From Bacillus_BD sp963765265 (GTDB lineage Bacteria; Bacillota; Bacilli; Bacillales; Cytobacillaceae), in the NCBI GenBank assembly GCA_963765265.1, contig CAVXVN010000006.1, positions 682,001 through 746,000 of the forward strand: DNA of 64,000 nt, written 5' to 3'. The translations under genes and the position numbers were made by a program. Under the pieces are notes generated by a model, which was given only the letters and a program-made list of their open reading frames with translations, was not told the origin of the DNA and did no database searches. Positions 37,113-45,968 of the stretch are shown here, piece after piece (position 1 is the first letter of the stretch; the number at the start of each line of letters is the position of its first letter).

Positions 37113-38401
37113 CTATTCGATAAATTCAAATTCAAATTCCAATAGTTTTACAATATCCCCATCTTTTGCACCTTTTTCACGTAGTGCATCATCAATCCCC
37201 ATACCACGAAGTTGACGAGCAAACCGTTTCACAGAATCGTCTCTTGAGAAGTCCGTCATCTTAAACAGTTTTTCTACTGCATCTCCACTCAACACAAAGA
37301 CACCAGAAGGATCTCTTGTAATGGCAAATTCTTTCTGTTCTGCTTATGCTTGTAAAGAACATGGTGCACCTCGTCATCCTCTGTATCTGCTAGCAATGGA
37401 AATTCTGGTGTCTGTTCAATTTTATCAGTTATGGCAAATAATAATTCCCTTATTCCTATTCTGGTAACCGCCGATATTGGGAAAATAGGATAATCATCTG
37501 TTAGCTTATTTTTAAACTGGGCTAGATTTTCCTCAGCCCCTGGCATATCCATTTTATTTGCGACAATGATTTGCGGCCTTTCCATAAGCCGTAAATTATA
37601 TTGTTCAAGTTCATTATTGATCGTCACGTAATCTTCATATGGATTTCGACCTTCCATTGAGGCCATGTCAATCACATGAACAATTACTCTTGTTCGCTCA
37701 ATATGACGTAAAAATTGATGACCAAGACCCACTCCAGAATGGGCACCCTCAATAAGACCCGGCAAATCGGCCATTACAAAGCTTCTTCCATCTTCTGTTT
37801 CCACCATCCCTAAATTCGGAACAATGGTTGTAAAATGATATTCGGCAATTTTCGGTCTTGCTGATGAGACGACAGATAATAAGGTCGATTTTCCCACACT
37901 TGGAAATCCTACAAGTCCTACATCTGCTAACAGTTTCAATTCAAGCATGATATCTCTTTCCTGACCAGGCTCACCATGTTCTGAAAGCTCTGGAGCAGGA
38001 TTGGCAGGAGTAGCGAAACGACTATTTCCTCGTCCACCTCTACCTCCTTTAGCAATAACAGCACGCTGCCCATGCTCTGTTAAGTCGGCAATCACTTCAT
38101 TGGTTTTCTCATCAGATACAATTGTTCCGGGTGGAACCTTGATAATCATATCCTTTGCACCTCTACCATGCTGGTTCTTGGACATTCCATGCTCCCCACG
38201 TGGAGCTTTAAAATGACGTTGGTAGCGGAAATCCATTAGGGTTCTCAAGCCTTCTTCTACTTCAAAAATGACATCGGCTCCCTTACCGCCATCTCCACCT
38301 GCTGGTCCACCTTTTGGGACATATTTCTCACGGCGAAAAGCAACCATTCCGTTGCCACCATCTCCGCCTTTTACGTATACTTTGGTTTGATCTACAAACA
38401 T
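37113..38401 (-). CDS. obg: Essential ribosome-assembly GTPase Obg (one frameshift)
   Basis: Obg is essential, acting in 50S maturation and the stress response. It has an N-terminal Gly-rich Obg fold (YVKGGDGGNGMVAFRREKY), a G domain (G1 GFPSVGKSTLL, G3 DLPGLIEGA, G4 ANKMD, G5 SAVTR) and the C-terminal OCT domain. The frame breaks at about 37333-37340 by one missing base: restoring one A in agaaagaattt joins NRKEFAITRDPSGVFV. The corrected length is 429 residues (B. subtilis 428). ATG 38401 with gggagg is the start. It is upstream of pheB. Confidence 0.94.
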
Positions 38402-38504
38402 ATTTCTTTTCCTCCCGTCAATAATTTGGGACGGCAATCCAGTTTGAACACAATTCTTTTACTAAAAGAAATAACGCAAAGCTTTACATTGCTTACATAG
38501 GTAG

Positions 38505-39053
38505 CTATGAGTTTCTCCTATACGGAGTAAAAACTTCAAGTATCATCTCAATTTCTGTTATATAAAACCGCTCTACTGTTATCCCATCATTTGTGCTTTG
38601 CAAAAATTGTTCAATTAGTTCCTTTTGTTCTATTATTCCACTAAAGTCGAAAAAGAAACGACTTCCTTGCTCCATTGTCTCGATTGTTAGAATTAAATGA
38701 TTATCTCCATAAAGTTGGCTGGCCTCATTCAAACATTCAAACAGCAGGCTTGTAAAATTCACAAGTACTTTATCATCTATGATGCCACATTTTAACTCAT
38801 CAATGACTTGAAATTCAAATTCAAAAGAATAATTTTCCCATCTAGAGGTTAAAAGTAACGAAGAAAATTGGGGAATATTCAAATTTGAGAGTTTAGACTC
38901 ATTTTGGGCTTCAACCACAATTTCGTTAATGATTTCTCGTACGCGGTCTAATTTATTTAAATCTAAGTTTCCTTTAATTAATTGCATCTTATTTAACCAG
39001 TCGTGGCGTGCATGGCGAAGCACCTCGACGGTATTCCATTCTTTTTTTATCAT
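38505..39053 (-). CDS. spo0B: Sporulation phosphorelay phosphotransferase Spo0B
   Basis: Spo0B passes phosphate from Spo0F to Spo0A. The 182-residue protein has the four-helix-bundle phospho-His site in LRHARHDWLNKMQLIKGNL (His near residue 16), followed by a degenerate kinase-like C-terminal domain. It lies between rpmA and obg, its conserved position. Confidence 0.93.
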   Translation of the reverse strand: MIKKEWNTVEVLRHARHDWLNKMQLIKGNLDLNKLDRVREIINEIVVEAQNESKLSNLNIPQFSSLLLTSRWENYSFEFEFQVIDELKCGIIDDKVLVNFTSLLFECLNEASQLYGDNHLILTIETMEQGSRFFFDFSGIIEQKELIEQFLQSTNDGITVERFYITEIEMILEVFTPYRRNS

Positions 39054-39157
39054 TTTTTCATACCTCTACACATTTATTAGTGTCAGAAGACTGCTAACTG
39101 TTAGTATATCAAAAAAGTAAGACAGAGTATGCAATTTAGTGAAAAAATTAGCATTTC

Positions 39158-39200
39158 GAGTGTCCATTTATTGAACCGGGACAAAACAAGACGGACACTC
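39158..39200. repeat. Hairpin with GTGTCC/GGACAC arms between spo0B and rpmA
   Basis: Perfect 8-bp arms gagtgtcc (39158-39165) and ggacactc (39193-39200) separated by 27 nt. It belongs to the same arm theme as hairpins at 29792, 35297 and 56674. Confidence 0.5.
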
Positions 39201-39207
39201 TCTTTTT

Positions 39208-39246
39208 AAAAAAGAAAACTCTAACCGAAACGGTTAGAGTTTTCCT
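39208..39246 (-). terminator. Terminator of the L21-Prp-L27 operon
   Basis: Perfect arms aaaactctaacc and ggttagagtttt with a 5-nt loop and T-tracts on both strands, just after rpmA. Confidence 0.88.
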
Positions 39247-39252
39247 TTTTTC

Positions 39253-39546
39253 TTACGCTTCTTGAGCTACAGGATACACGCTCACTTGTTTGCGGTCACG
39301 ACCTACACGCTCAAATTTAACAACACCATCAACTTTTGCGAATAAAGTATCGTCTCCACCACGGCCAACGTTTACTCCTGGATAAATTTTCGTACCACGT
39401 TGACGATAAAGAATACTTCCGCCTGTTACGAATTGTCCATCTGCACGCTTAGCACCTAAACGCTTAGAAATTGAGTCACGACCGTTTCTTGTAGAACCTA
39501 CTCCTTTTTTAGAAGCAAAAAACTGAAGATCTAATTTTAATAACAT
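39253..39546 (-). CDS. rpmA: 50S ribosomal protein L27
   Basis: The protein has 97 residues (MLLKLDLQFFASKKGVGSTRNGRDS...). The Firmicute-type N-terminal extension ending LQFF before Ala is the known cleavage site of the Prp protease, encoded by the next gene upstream. Start ATG 39546 follows aggaggtgg; a GTG at 39555 has no site. It is the last gene of the rplU-prp-rpmA operon. Confidence 0.97.
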   Translation of the reverse strand: MLLKLDLQFFASKKGVGSTRNGRDSISKRLGAKRADGQFVTGGSILYRQRGTKIYPGVNVGRGGDDTLFAKVDGVVKFERVGRDRKQVSVYPVAQEA

Positions 39547-39558
39547 GAATTCCACCTC

Positions 39559-39891
39559 CTACTTTTTGAAGGTTATTTTTATATGTTCTCCGTATTGTTC
39601 TTCAATCGTCTGTAGGGAAATAACCATTCCTTCTAGAAGGAGTTGAATGTTATCTTGAACTGACTTTGAAATATGATCTGGAAGTCTACAGTTCAAGAAA
39701 CCTTCTTCACCTTGCTCAATTTCAGGTGTAATTCCCGTTAATTCGTGAATCGCATTAATCGCTCCAAAGGATACCGCAGAAGCACCTGCACATACAATAT
39801 CCGATCCATGGTTCGCAAATAGCGCATGTCCACTCATTGAAAACGATTGAATCAATCCGGTTTCGTTACGATTAATCGTAATATTAATCAT
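39559..39891 (-). CDS. prp: Ribosomal-processing cysteine protease Prp (YsxB)
   Basis: Prp removes the N-terminal extension of L27. The 110-residue protein has the catalytic pair His22 (SMSGHALFANHG) and Cys34 (SDIVCAGASAVSFG), as in the family. It lies between rplU and rpmA with short spacers (11 and 12 nt). Confidence 0.95.
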   Translation of the reverse strand: MINITINRNETGLIQSFSMSGHALFANHGSDIVCAGASAVSFGAINAIHELTGITPEIEQGEEGFLNCRLPDHISKSVQDNIQLLLEGMVISLQTIEEQYGEHIKITFKK

Positions 39892-39902
39892 CTCAATAAA
39901 CC

Positions 39903-40211
39903 TTAAGCGTTGATTTTTTCAATAACAACTTTAGTGTATGGTTGACGATGACCTTGCTTTTTGTGGTAGTTTTTCTTTGCTTTATATTTGAAAACAATGA
40001 TCTTTTTAGCTTTACCATTTTTTTCAACTTTAGCTGTAACGGTAGCACCCTCAACAACTGGGCTTCCTACTTTTACATTTTCTCCACCAACGAAAAGAAC
40101 TTTATCAAAAGTAACTGTTTCGCCTGCTTCAACATTTAGTTTTTCGATGAAGATCGCTTGACCTTCTTCTACTTTAACTTGCTTACCGCCTGTTTCAATA
40201 ATTGCGTACAT
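39903..40211 (-). CDS. rplU: 50S ribosomal protein L21
   Basis: The protein has 102 residues with MYAIIETGGKQVKVEEGQ at the N-terminus. The C-terminal FKYKAKKNYHKKQGHRQPYTKV segment binds 23S rRNA. The ribosome site is aaggaggtg. It is the first gene of the operon and is preceded by a structured leader. Confidence 0.98.
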   Translation of the reverse strand: MYAIIETGGKQVKVEEGQAIFIEKLNVEAGETVTFDKVLFVGGENVKVGSPVVEGATVTAKVEKNGKAKKIIVFKYKAKKNYHKKQGHRQPYTKVVIEKINA

Positions 40212-40325
40212 AACTGCACCTCCTTATAATCTAAGACTCGCCAATTACAGGTGTTTTGCTGACAGCAAACTCTTAATACCTGATCTGAGCGGTTGTAGCA
40301 CAGGTGCTACAAACATAACATGAAA
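40212..40325 (-). promoter_or_regulatory. L21 (rplU) leader RNA, autoregulatory candidate
   Basis: The 5' untranslated region has a perfect 9-bp hairpin with arms ttgtagcac and gtgctacaa (about 40294-40314). A second stem with gtttgctg/cagcaaac (about 40257-40271) lies before the ribosome site. An L21 leader at this place is known in Bacillus and is thought to mediate autoregulation. Exact boundaries are approximate. Confidence 0.7.
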
Positions 40326-40355
40326 ATTTTATCATAAATTCTTCTATCCTGTCAA
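40326..40355 (-). promoter_or_regulatory. Sigma-A promoter of rplU operon
   Basis: TTGACA (40350-40355) and TAAAAT (40326-40331) are 18 nt apart on the minus strand, just ahead of the leader. Confidence 0.65.
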
Positions 40356-40381
40356 TACAGAAAATAATTGATTGGATTTTT

Positions 40382-41824
40382 TTAATGCATATACCGTATG
40401 TTATAAAAAGGTTTTTCATTTTGTTGAATATCAAAATTCAACGAAAAACCAAGAATTTCTTCAAGTCTATGCTTATGAATGTCCTGCACACCGGAAAACT
40501 CTCTCTTCACTTCTTCCGTTAATTCGATTACAACCTCATCGATGTCCCTGTTACGATATTCATAAAGTTCTCTTTCCAGACGAAAGGCTACCGTTTCCGG
40601 ACTAGGAATTCGCCCTGTCCCTTCACAGACTGGGCATTTATCTGTCAAAGCCTCTGAGATGGACACCTTCGTCTTTTTTCTTGTCAATTGTAAAATGCCA
40701 AGAGGTGTAAATCCAATGATTTTGGTCCGTCGATCATCTTTTTTAATTTCGTTCATGATCACATTTATGACTTTATTTCTTTCTTCATCGGTTTTCATAT
40801 CAATGAAGTCAATCAAAATCATTCCACCTAGATCACGTAGGCGAAATTGTCTTGCTGCTTCTACCGCTGCAAGTATATTCGTTTTCAAAACGGTATCTGC
40901 TAGATCATTCTTTCCAGAAAACTTACCGGTGTTGACATCCATAATGGTTAAAGCCTCTACCTCATCAATCACTATATATGCACCATTTTCTAGCCAAACC
41001 ACACGTTTTAATGCCTTCTCAATTTCCCCTTCCAGCTTATAAACTGAGAAAATATTTTCCTTTCCTGTATAAAGGCTAATCGGTAATGAAGGATATAGGT
41101 TTTGTAGCTTTTCCATTAAACGATGGTCATCCACAATCACTTCGACTTGGTTAACTAAGGGTTTAATTTCAGCGACCAATTCCACTAAAAAGTGATCTTG
41201 TTCATAGATCTTCATTGGCTTTTTAGCGGCCTTAGCCTTAACTTTCAACCCATGGTATTGATTGCGAAGTTCATTTAATTCAACCTGAATAGCCTGATCT
41301 GATGCATTTTCACAGGAAGTTCGGAAAATCAACCCTTCTTCATCTTGTTTTAGTTGATATCCAAAAAGGCGCCATTTTTCCCTTATTTCATGTTGATCCA
41401 TTTTTTTTGAAATCGCAACATATTTCCCTTTCGGCATATAGATTAAATGGTTACCAGAAAGTTCAATAATTCCAGTTAAACGGGGGCCTTTCGTTCCTGT
41501 TGAATCCTTTTCCACTTGAACAAGCAATCTTTCACCTTGATGAACAAAGGCTGAAATACTCTTTTTTTCTTTTTGATCTTTACCTTCATTTGATAAAACA
41601 AAGGAATCAAGTTTATCACGATGAATAAACCCATTCTTCTCCTCACCGATTTCAACAAATGCTGCATTCATTCCAGGAAGTACCTTTGTCACCGTACCCA
41701 CATATATATTTCCGACAGATGACGTATGTTTAGGCTGATTAACCACTAGCTTCTCTACCCTTTGATCAGCTAAAAGAGCAAATCGTTTTTCTCTAGTCAA
41801 ATAGTTTACAATTAATTTCTTCAA
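40382..41824 (-). CDS. rng: Ribonuclease G/E family endoribonuclease
   Basis: The 480-residue protein has an embedded S1 domain (about 35-125: VGNIYVGTVTKVLPGMNAAFVEIG, GFIHRDKL). The RNase E/G catalytic core includes DVNTGKF and GGMILIDFIDM (Asp metal ligands) and the Zn-link CPVCEGTGR. It processes rRNA and mRNA 5' ends. B. subtilis lacks it, but several other bacilli have it at this place. The start is TTG with gagg. It lies between spoIVFB and the L21 promoter. Confidence 0.93.
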   Translation of the reverse strand: MKKLIVNYLTREKRFALLADQRVEKLVVNQPKHTSSVGNIYVGTVTKVLPGMNAAFVEIGEEKNGFIHRDKLDSFVLSNEGKDQKEKKSISAFVHQGERLLVQVEKDSTGTKGPRLTGIIELSGNHLIYMPKGKYVAISKKMDQHEIREKWRLFGYQLKQDEEGLIFRTSCENASDQAIQVELNELRNQYHGLKVKAKAAKKPMKIYEQDHFLVELVAEIKPLVNQVEVIVDDHRLMEKLQNLYPSLPISLYTGKENIFSVYKLEGEIEKALKRVVWLENGAYIVIDEVEALTIMDVNTGKFSGKNDLADTVLKTNILAAVEAARQFRLRDLGGMILIDFIDMKTDEERNKVINVIMNEIKKDDRRTKIIGFTPLGILQLTRKKTKVSISEALTDKCPVCEGTGRIPSPETVAFRLERELYEYRNRDIDEVVIELTEEVKREFSGVQDIHKHRLEEILGFSLNFDIQQNEKPFYNIRYMH

Positions 41825-41909
41825 TGCCTATTTCCTCACTTTACCCAATTAAAATGAGTGAATCACCAAAAGGGATTCACTCATTTATTTCTCACTTTAT
41901 TATGTCCAT

Positions 41910-42782
41910 TTAATAGGGATAAAGCAACTCTCCAATTTTTGCAGAAAGTCTTTTTTCTGAAAAATAGGCATGTAACAACTCGTTTTCATCAAGCTGACTC
42001 GTTTCATTATCTTCTTTTTCAATGACGATTAAATGCTTTTGACCCCGCTTAAATTGTTCAAGTACAAAAAGAACGGACTCTTCTTCCTTGACGTGGATGG
42101 GCTTTAAGGATTGAAATTCCATTTTACTTCCATAATACCTTTCCAATAAAAAACGCAAAAAAACATAGCGTCTTTGTTTCCACTCATAATAAAGAGAAAA
42201 AGCAAGAAAACTAATCACGATCCATAAATTTAAATTCACTGGTTGAATGAAAAGCAAGAGCAAAGAAAATAGCATGAGACAACTTGCAGAAATAATTAAC
42301 GTTTTTTTATGTGCTACCACAAAGGATTCGTGTAGTGATCGCCAAAGATACAAAAGTTTTCCACCATCAAGCGGCCAAATCGGTAGCATATTAAACACAA
42401 GGACCATCGTGTTAAATTCAATAAATTGCTTGTAAAGATCCTCGGGTAACCAGTTGATCTGATAAAAGAGTATAGCCCCCCCAATCATCCACACATGTTG
42501 TAAGGGACCCGCAAGTGTCACAATGGCTTCTTCCTTTAATGGCCTATTTCCATGCTCATCCATTTCGGCTACTCCCCCAAATGGGAGGAGTGAGATTCGT
42601 TTTATTCGCCAAGAATAAAACGAAGCGGCAAACGCATGTCCAAGTTCATGAATTAACACGATGATTAAAAACATAGTCAGTTCAAAAAAGTGTGCCGTCA
42701 TAATGGCTAGAGCCATAACAAACCATAATAATGGATGGATCTGAATATAGGTTAGGACTTTAAATGAATTAATCAAATTCAA
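41910..42782 (-). CDS. spoIVFB: Intramembrane metalloprotease SpoIVFB
   Basis: This site-2-protease-type enzyme cleaves pro-sigma-K in the mother cell. The 290-residue protein has the zinc motif HELGH in LIVLIHELGHAFAAS (about residue 44) and the second motif PIWPLDGGKLL. A C-terminal CBS domain ends the protein. Its gene overlaps spoIVFA by 14 nt, as a coupled pair. Confidence 0.95.
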   Translation of the reverse strand: MNLINSFKVLTYIQIHPLLWFVMALAIMTAHFFELTMFLIIVLIHELGHAFAASFYSWRIKRISLLPFGGVAEMDEHGNRPLKEEAIVTLAGPLQHVWMIGGAILFYQINWLPEDLYKQFIEFNTMVLVFNMLPIWPLDGGKLLYLWRSLHESFVVAHKKTLIISASCLMLFSLLLLFIQPVNLNLWIVISFLAFSLYYEWKQRRYVFLRFLLERYYGSKMEFQSLKPIHVKEEESVLFVLEQFKRGQKHLIVIEKEDNETSQLDENELLHAYFSEKRLSAKIGELLYPY

Positions 42783-43554
42783 TCACCTGATTTGGGTCAA
42801 CAAAGTCTTCTCCCTCTTTAATAGCAAAATAGAAAGAACCATTTGTTCCATCTTCATACTCCGTTGCTTTTCCAATTGAAGCACCCTTTTCAATATACTC
42901 GTATAAAGTAACATCCATTGAACTTAAATTGCCGTACCATGCATAACTTTTATCAGCATGCTGGATCACAACCGTCTGACCAAATCCATCCTTCTGCCCG
43001 ATAAAGCTGACAAGTCCCTCATTCATAGCTTCAACATTCGCACCCTTACCAATTTCAATGGTGATTCTTTGTCCATTTTCACCAAATTTCTCTAGAATCC
43101 TACCTGAAGCAGGTAAGGCATATTGCATTTGTTTCGATTCTTTTTCACTATTTGGAGTCTTATCAGGATCAGATGTCGGTAACAAGGCTAACTGTTTTCC
43201 AAATGTACTTTCATACCAGTCAGATACGGCTGCAAATTGAAAATCCTCTTGCATCGATTTCGTAACAAATTCCTTTGCAGGATCTAAAATAGGGGTTTGA
43301 CTTCGAAACATAATGGCAACAATCAGCACCAGACACGCAGATGCTAGTATTTTAAAAATAAATACTTCTTTACGAAAAAGTGGATGATTGGATTCCTCAA
43401 TAGGCCCCATTTCATATGATTCCATTTTTTGAAAACCATAACGCTCTTCATCTTCCGTCCAAGACAGTTGTGTACTAGTCTGCTTCGTCAATCGCTCCTG
43501 TTCTTTTTTACGTTTTTCAATTCGTTTACGGATGTCATCACTTCTCGAACGCAT
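42769..43554 (-). CDS. spoIVFA: Stage IV sporulation protein FA (SpoIVFB inhibitor complex)
   Basis: SpoIVFA holds SpoIVFB inactive together with BofA and is cleaved by SpoIVB. The 261-residue protein has a cytoplasmic N-terminus, one membrane helix (about 68-88, FKILASACLVLIVAIMF) and an extracellular degenerate M23/LytM domain (GRILEKFGENGQRITIEIGKG, GFGQTVVIQHADKSYAWYGNL). It lacks the full zinc-ligand set, as usual for SpoIVFA. Confidence 0.93.
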   Translation of the reverse strand: MRSRSDDIRKRIEKRKKEQERLTKQTSTQLSWTEDEERYGFQKMESYEMGPIEESNHPLFRKEVFIFKILASACLVLIVAIMFRSQTPILDPAKEFVTKSMQEDFQFAAVSDWYESTFGKQLALLPTSDPDKTPNSEKESKQMQYALPASGRILEKFGENGQRITIEIGKGANVEAMNEGLVSFIGQKDGFGQTVVIQHADKSYAWYGNLSSMDVTLYEYIEKGASIGKATEYEDGTNGSFYFAIKEGEDFVDPNQVIEFD

Positions 43555-43637
43555 GATCCTCCCACCATTCCTAGTAGACGTTTATTAGTACAAGTCTATG
43601 AACAGTCCCCCAGAAATATGCCATTCCCCTCCCATCC

Positions 43638-43675
43638 GTGTCAGGCACCCGAAATAGACATTTTTGCACTTTTTG
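43638..43675. repeat. Partial GTGTCAGGCACC element
   Basis: The left half gtgtcaggcaccc plus gacattttt is like the fuller hairpin at 56674-56723. The right arm is missing. Confidence 0.4.
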
Positions 43676-43712
43676 TGTTTTTGGAATGGATATTGAATCA
43701 AAAAGAAAATTC

Positions 43713-43747
43713 AAAAAACCGGAGACAATGAGTCCCGGCTTTTTTTA
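43713..43747 (-). terminator. Terminator of minCD
   Basis: The minus strand has ccgggac and gtctccgg arms with a short loop, then six T, overlapping the end of minD. Confidence 0.75.
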
Positions 43748-44548
43748 CTTCACACCAAAAAATTTCTTTATTTTTGAGAAAACCCCTTTGTGTTCCTGTT
43801 CTAAATTTTGGAGAGGTATGGACTCACCTAAAATTCTTCTTGCTATATTTCGATAGGCAATACTTGCTTTGCTATTTGGATTTAGCACAATGGGCTCGCC
43901 ACTGTTAGAGGCCTTTATCACTTCATCATCGTCAGCAACAATTCCGATTAAATCAATGGATAAGTGATTTGTCACTTCATCCACATCCAGCATATCTCCA
44001 TTACGCATCATATGACTACGGATCCGATTGATCACTAACTTTGGAGGAGCGACATTTTCTTCCCTTTCAAGTAAACCGATAATCCGATCTGCATCCCTTA
44101 CAGCAGATACTTCTGGAGTTGTAACAACAATGGCTCGATCTGCACCTGCAACAGCATTTTTATACCCTTGCTCAATTCCTGCAGGACAATCGATAATGAT
44201 ATAATCATAATCTTGCTTTAATCCATCAATCAACTTTTTCATTTGTTCAGGGTTCACAGCTGTTTTATCGCTTGTTTGTGCAGCGGGAAGAAGATAAAGA
44301 AGGTCATCAAATCGTTTATCTTTTACAAGTGCTTGATGAATTTTACATCTTTCCTCTATTACATCAACAAGATCATATATAATTCGATTTTCAAGTCCCA
44401 TCACCACATCAAGATTACGAAGTCCAATGTCAGTATCCACCAAACATACCCGTTTTCCTTGAAGGGCTAAGGCTGTACCAATGTTTGCAGAAGTTGTTGT
44501 TTTACCAACTCCGCCTTTACCTGATGTGATGACTATTGCTTCTCCCAT
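43745..44548 (-). CDS. minD: Septum site-determining ATPase MinD
   Basis: MinD is a deviant-Walker-A ATPase that recruits MinC to the poles. The 267-residue protein has VITSGKGGVGKTTTSANIG, DTDIGLRNLDVVMGLE and YDYIIIDCPAGIE. The C-terminal amphipathic membrane-targeting helix is KGVFSKIKKFFGVK. It follows minC by 1 nt. Confidence 0.97.
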   Translation of the reverse strand: MGEAIVITSGKGGVGKTTTSANIGTALALQGKRVCLVDTDIGLRNLDVVMGLENRIIYDLVDVIEERCKIHQALVKDKRFDDLLYLLPAAQTSDKTAVNPEQMKKLIDGLKQDYDYIIIDCPAGIEQGYKNAVAGADRAIVVTTPEVSAVRDADRIIGLLEREENVAPPKLVINRIRSHMMRNGDMLDVDEVTNHLSIDLIGIVADDDEVIKASNSGEPIVLNPNSKASIAYRNIARRILGESIPLQNLEQEHKGVFSKIKKFFGVK

Positions 44549-44549
44549 C

Positions 44550-45230
44550 CTAGCGTCCCCTTTCCAATCTCGTTAAATTCGGTCTAAGTTGCATTAATAC
44601 TTGCAATCTATCAATCATTATTTGATTGTCTTCATCTATATAAGCACATTCCATTTCATGATTTTCATCATCCATATGTTGGTCAGGCGCCCGATTAATA
44701 CAATGGCTAATGCGAATCTGTGAAGGTTTCATAACGGATGCCGCTACAATCGCCTCTTCATTTCCAAAGCAACCAGCATGAGCAATTCCCTTTAATACTC
44801 CCATTACAAACACATTGCCTCCTGCCATCACCGTTCCACCTGGATTCACATCACCAATTAATAATAAATCACCAGGTACTTGCAATATTTGACCAGAGCG
44901 AATAATTTTGGAAACAGAGGTAATTTCCTGTTCTTCCTTCATTTTTTCAAATGCTGCTTTTGTTAAGACATTTGATTGAATCGTGTCAACAACAAAATTC
45001 TTCTTTTGCATGATTAAATTTTTTAACTCTTCCATTTGTATATCTGTTAGAAAGCGATTACCCAATTGAACACTTACGGTAATTAATTTATTATCTTCTT
45101 GTACACGTGAGCTTTCCGACAATTTAAAAGAGATCTCATTCTTAAGCTCATCATAGGAACAATTATCATCGAGATGGAGAATTAAGCCATCCTTTGTTCC
45201 TTTAATTGTTACAGTTTGGAGTTTTTTCAT
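44550..45230 (-). CDS. minC: Septum site-determining protein MinC
   Basis: MinC inhibits FtsZ ring assembly. The 226-residue protein has an N-terminal domain (about 1-100) and a C-terminal beta-helix with IRSGQILQVPGDLLLIGDVNPGGTVMAGGNVFVMGVLKGIAHAGCFGNEEAIV. It comes after mreD on the same strand, with a 219-nt gap. Confidence 0.95.
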   Translation of the reverse strand: MKKLQTVTIKGTKDGLILHLDDNCSYDELKNEISFKLSESSRVQEDNKLITVSVQLGNRFLTDIQMEELKNLIMQKKNFVVDTIQSNVLTKAAFEKMKEEQEITSVSKIIRSGQILQVPGDLLLIGDVNPGGTVMAGGNVFVMGVLKGIAHAGCFGNEEAIVAASVMKPSQIRISHCINRAPDQHMDDENHEMECAYIDEDNQIMIDRLQVLMQLRPNLTRLERGR

Positions 45231-45449
45231 TTCAAGATGTTCACCTCAACTAGAGAACTGTCAAATTAGGAAATTTGTACTGGAGCGATATAATTAAAAA
45301 ACTCCACCACTTCAATTGTTTTTTCAAGACTAGAATGCTTCATATATATGTAAAAACCGTTTAACTACTTCGACTAAACTCGTCTAAACTCCTTTTTCAC
45401 ACAACAAAAAATGACATTTTTATTTAAATGGCTCAAACATCCTATTGCC

Positions 45450-45968
45450 TTATTCATTTCTCAATGCCTCAGCATAGAGGTCTAAATATTTTCTCAGTGG
45501 GTAGGAAACAAGAATGATAAAAATGAAATTTAAAATTAATGTCGGTACAAGTCTAATATCCACAAAACTTGCCAAGCTCATATTCGTTCGGCCAATTATA
45601 AAATTCATTTCATAAACACCTAATTCCAAAAATCCGACTCCTAATATAGCAACAAAAGATACAAGAATAATATTGGTTTGAAGAATTCTCATGATCCATG
45701 AAGTGATATAAGCAACCAAAGGAAACATGAATAAATAGATGCCGATAATTTCAGTATACACGATATCAAAAAGAATGCCGAAAATAAATCCATACATAAT
45801 GCCATGCTTTGGGCTGATATAGATGGTGACAAAAATAATGGTCACCATGAGAAAATGAGGCACTAATATTCTTGAACTTTTAAAAAGTTCCGCTGGCAAC
45901 AATTCAACAAATATACTTTCAAAAAGAAAGCAAAGACTAATAATGATCGGAAGAAAAGCTTTTTTCAC
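45450..45968 (-). CDS. mreD: Rod shape-determining protein MreD
   Basis: This 172-residue integral membrane protein has about five membrane segments (start LPIIISLCFLFESIFVELLPAELF). It belongs to the elongasome with MreB and MreC. It overlaps mreC by one base. Confidence 0.93.
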   Translation of the reverse strand: MKKAFLPIIISLCFLFESIFVELLPAELFKSSRILVPHFLMVTIIFVTIYISPKHGIMYGFIFGILFDIVYTEIIGIYLFMFPLVAYITSWIMRILQTNIILVSFVAILGVGFLELGVYEMNFIIGRTNMSLASFVDIRLVPTLILNFIFIILVSYPLRKYLDLYAEALRNE

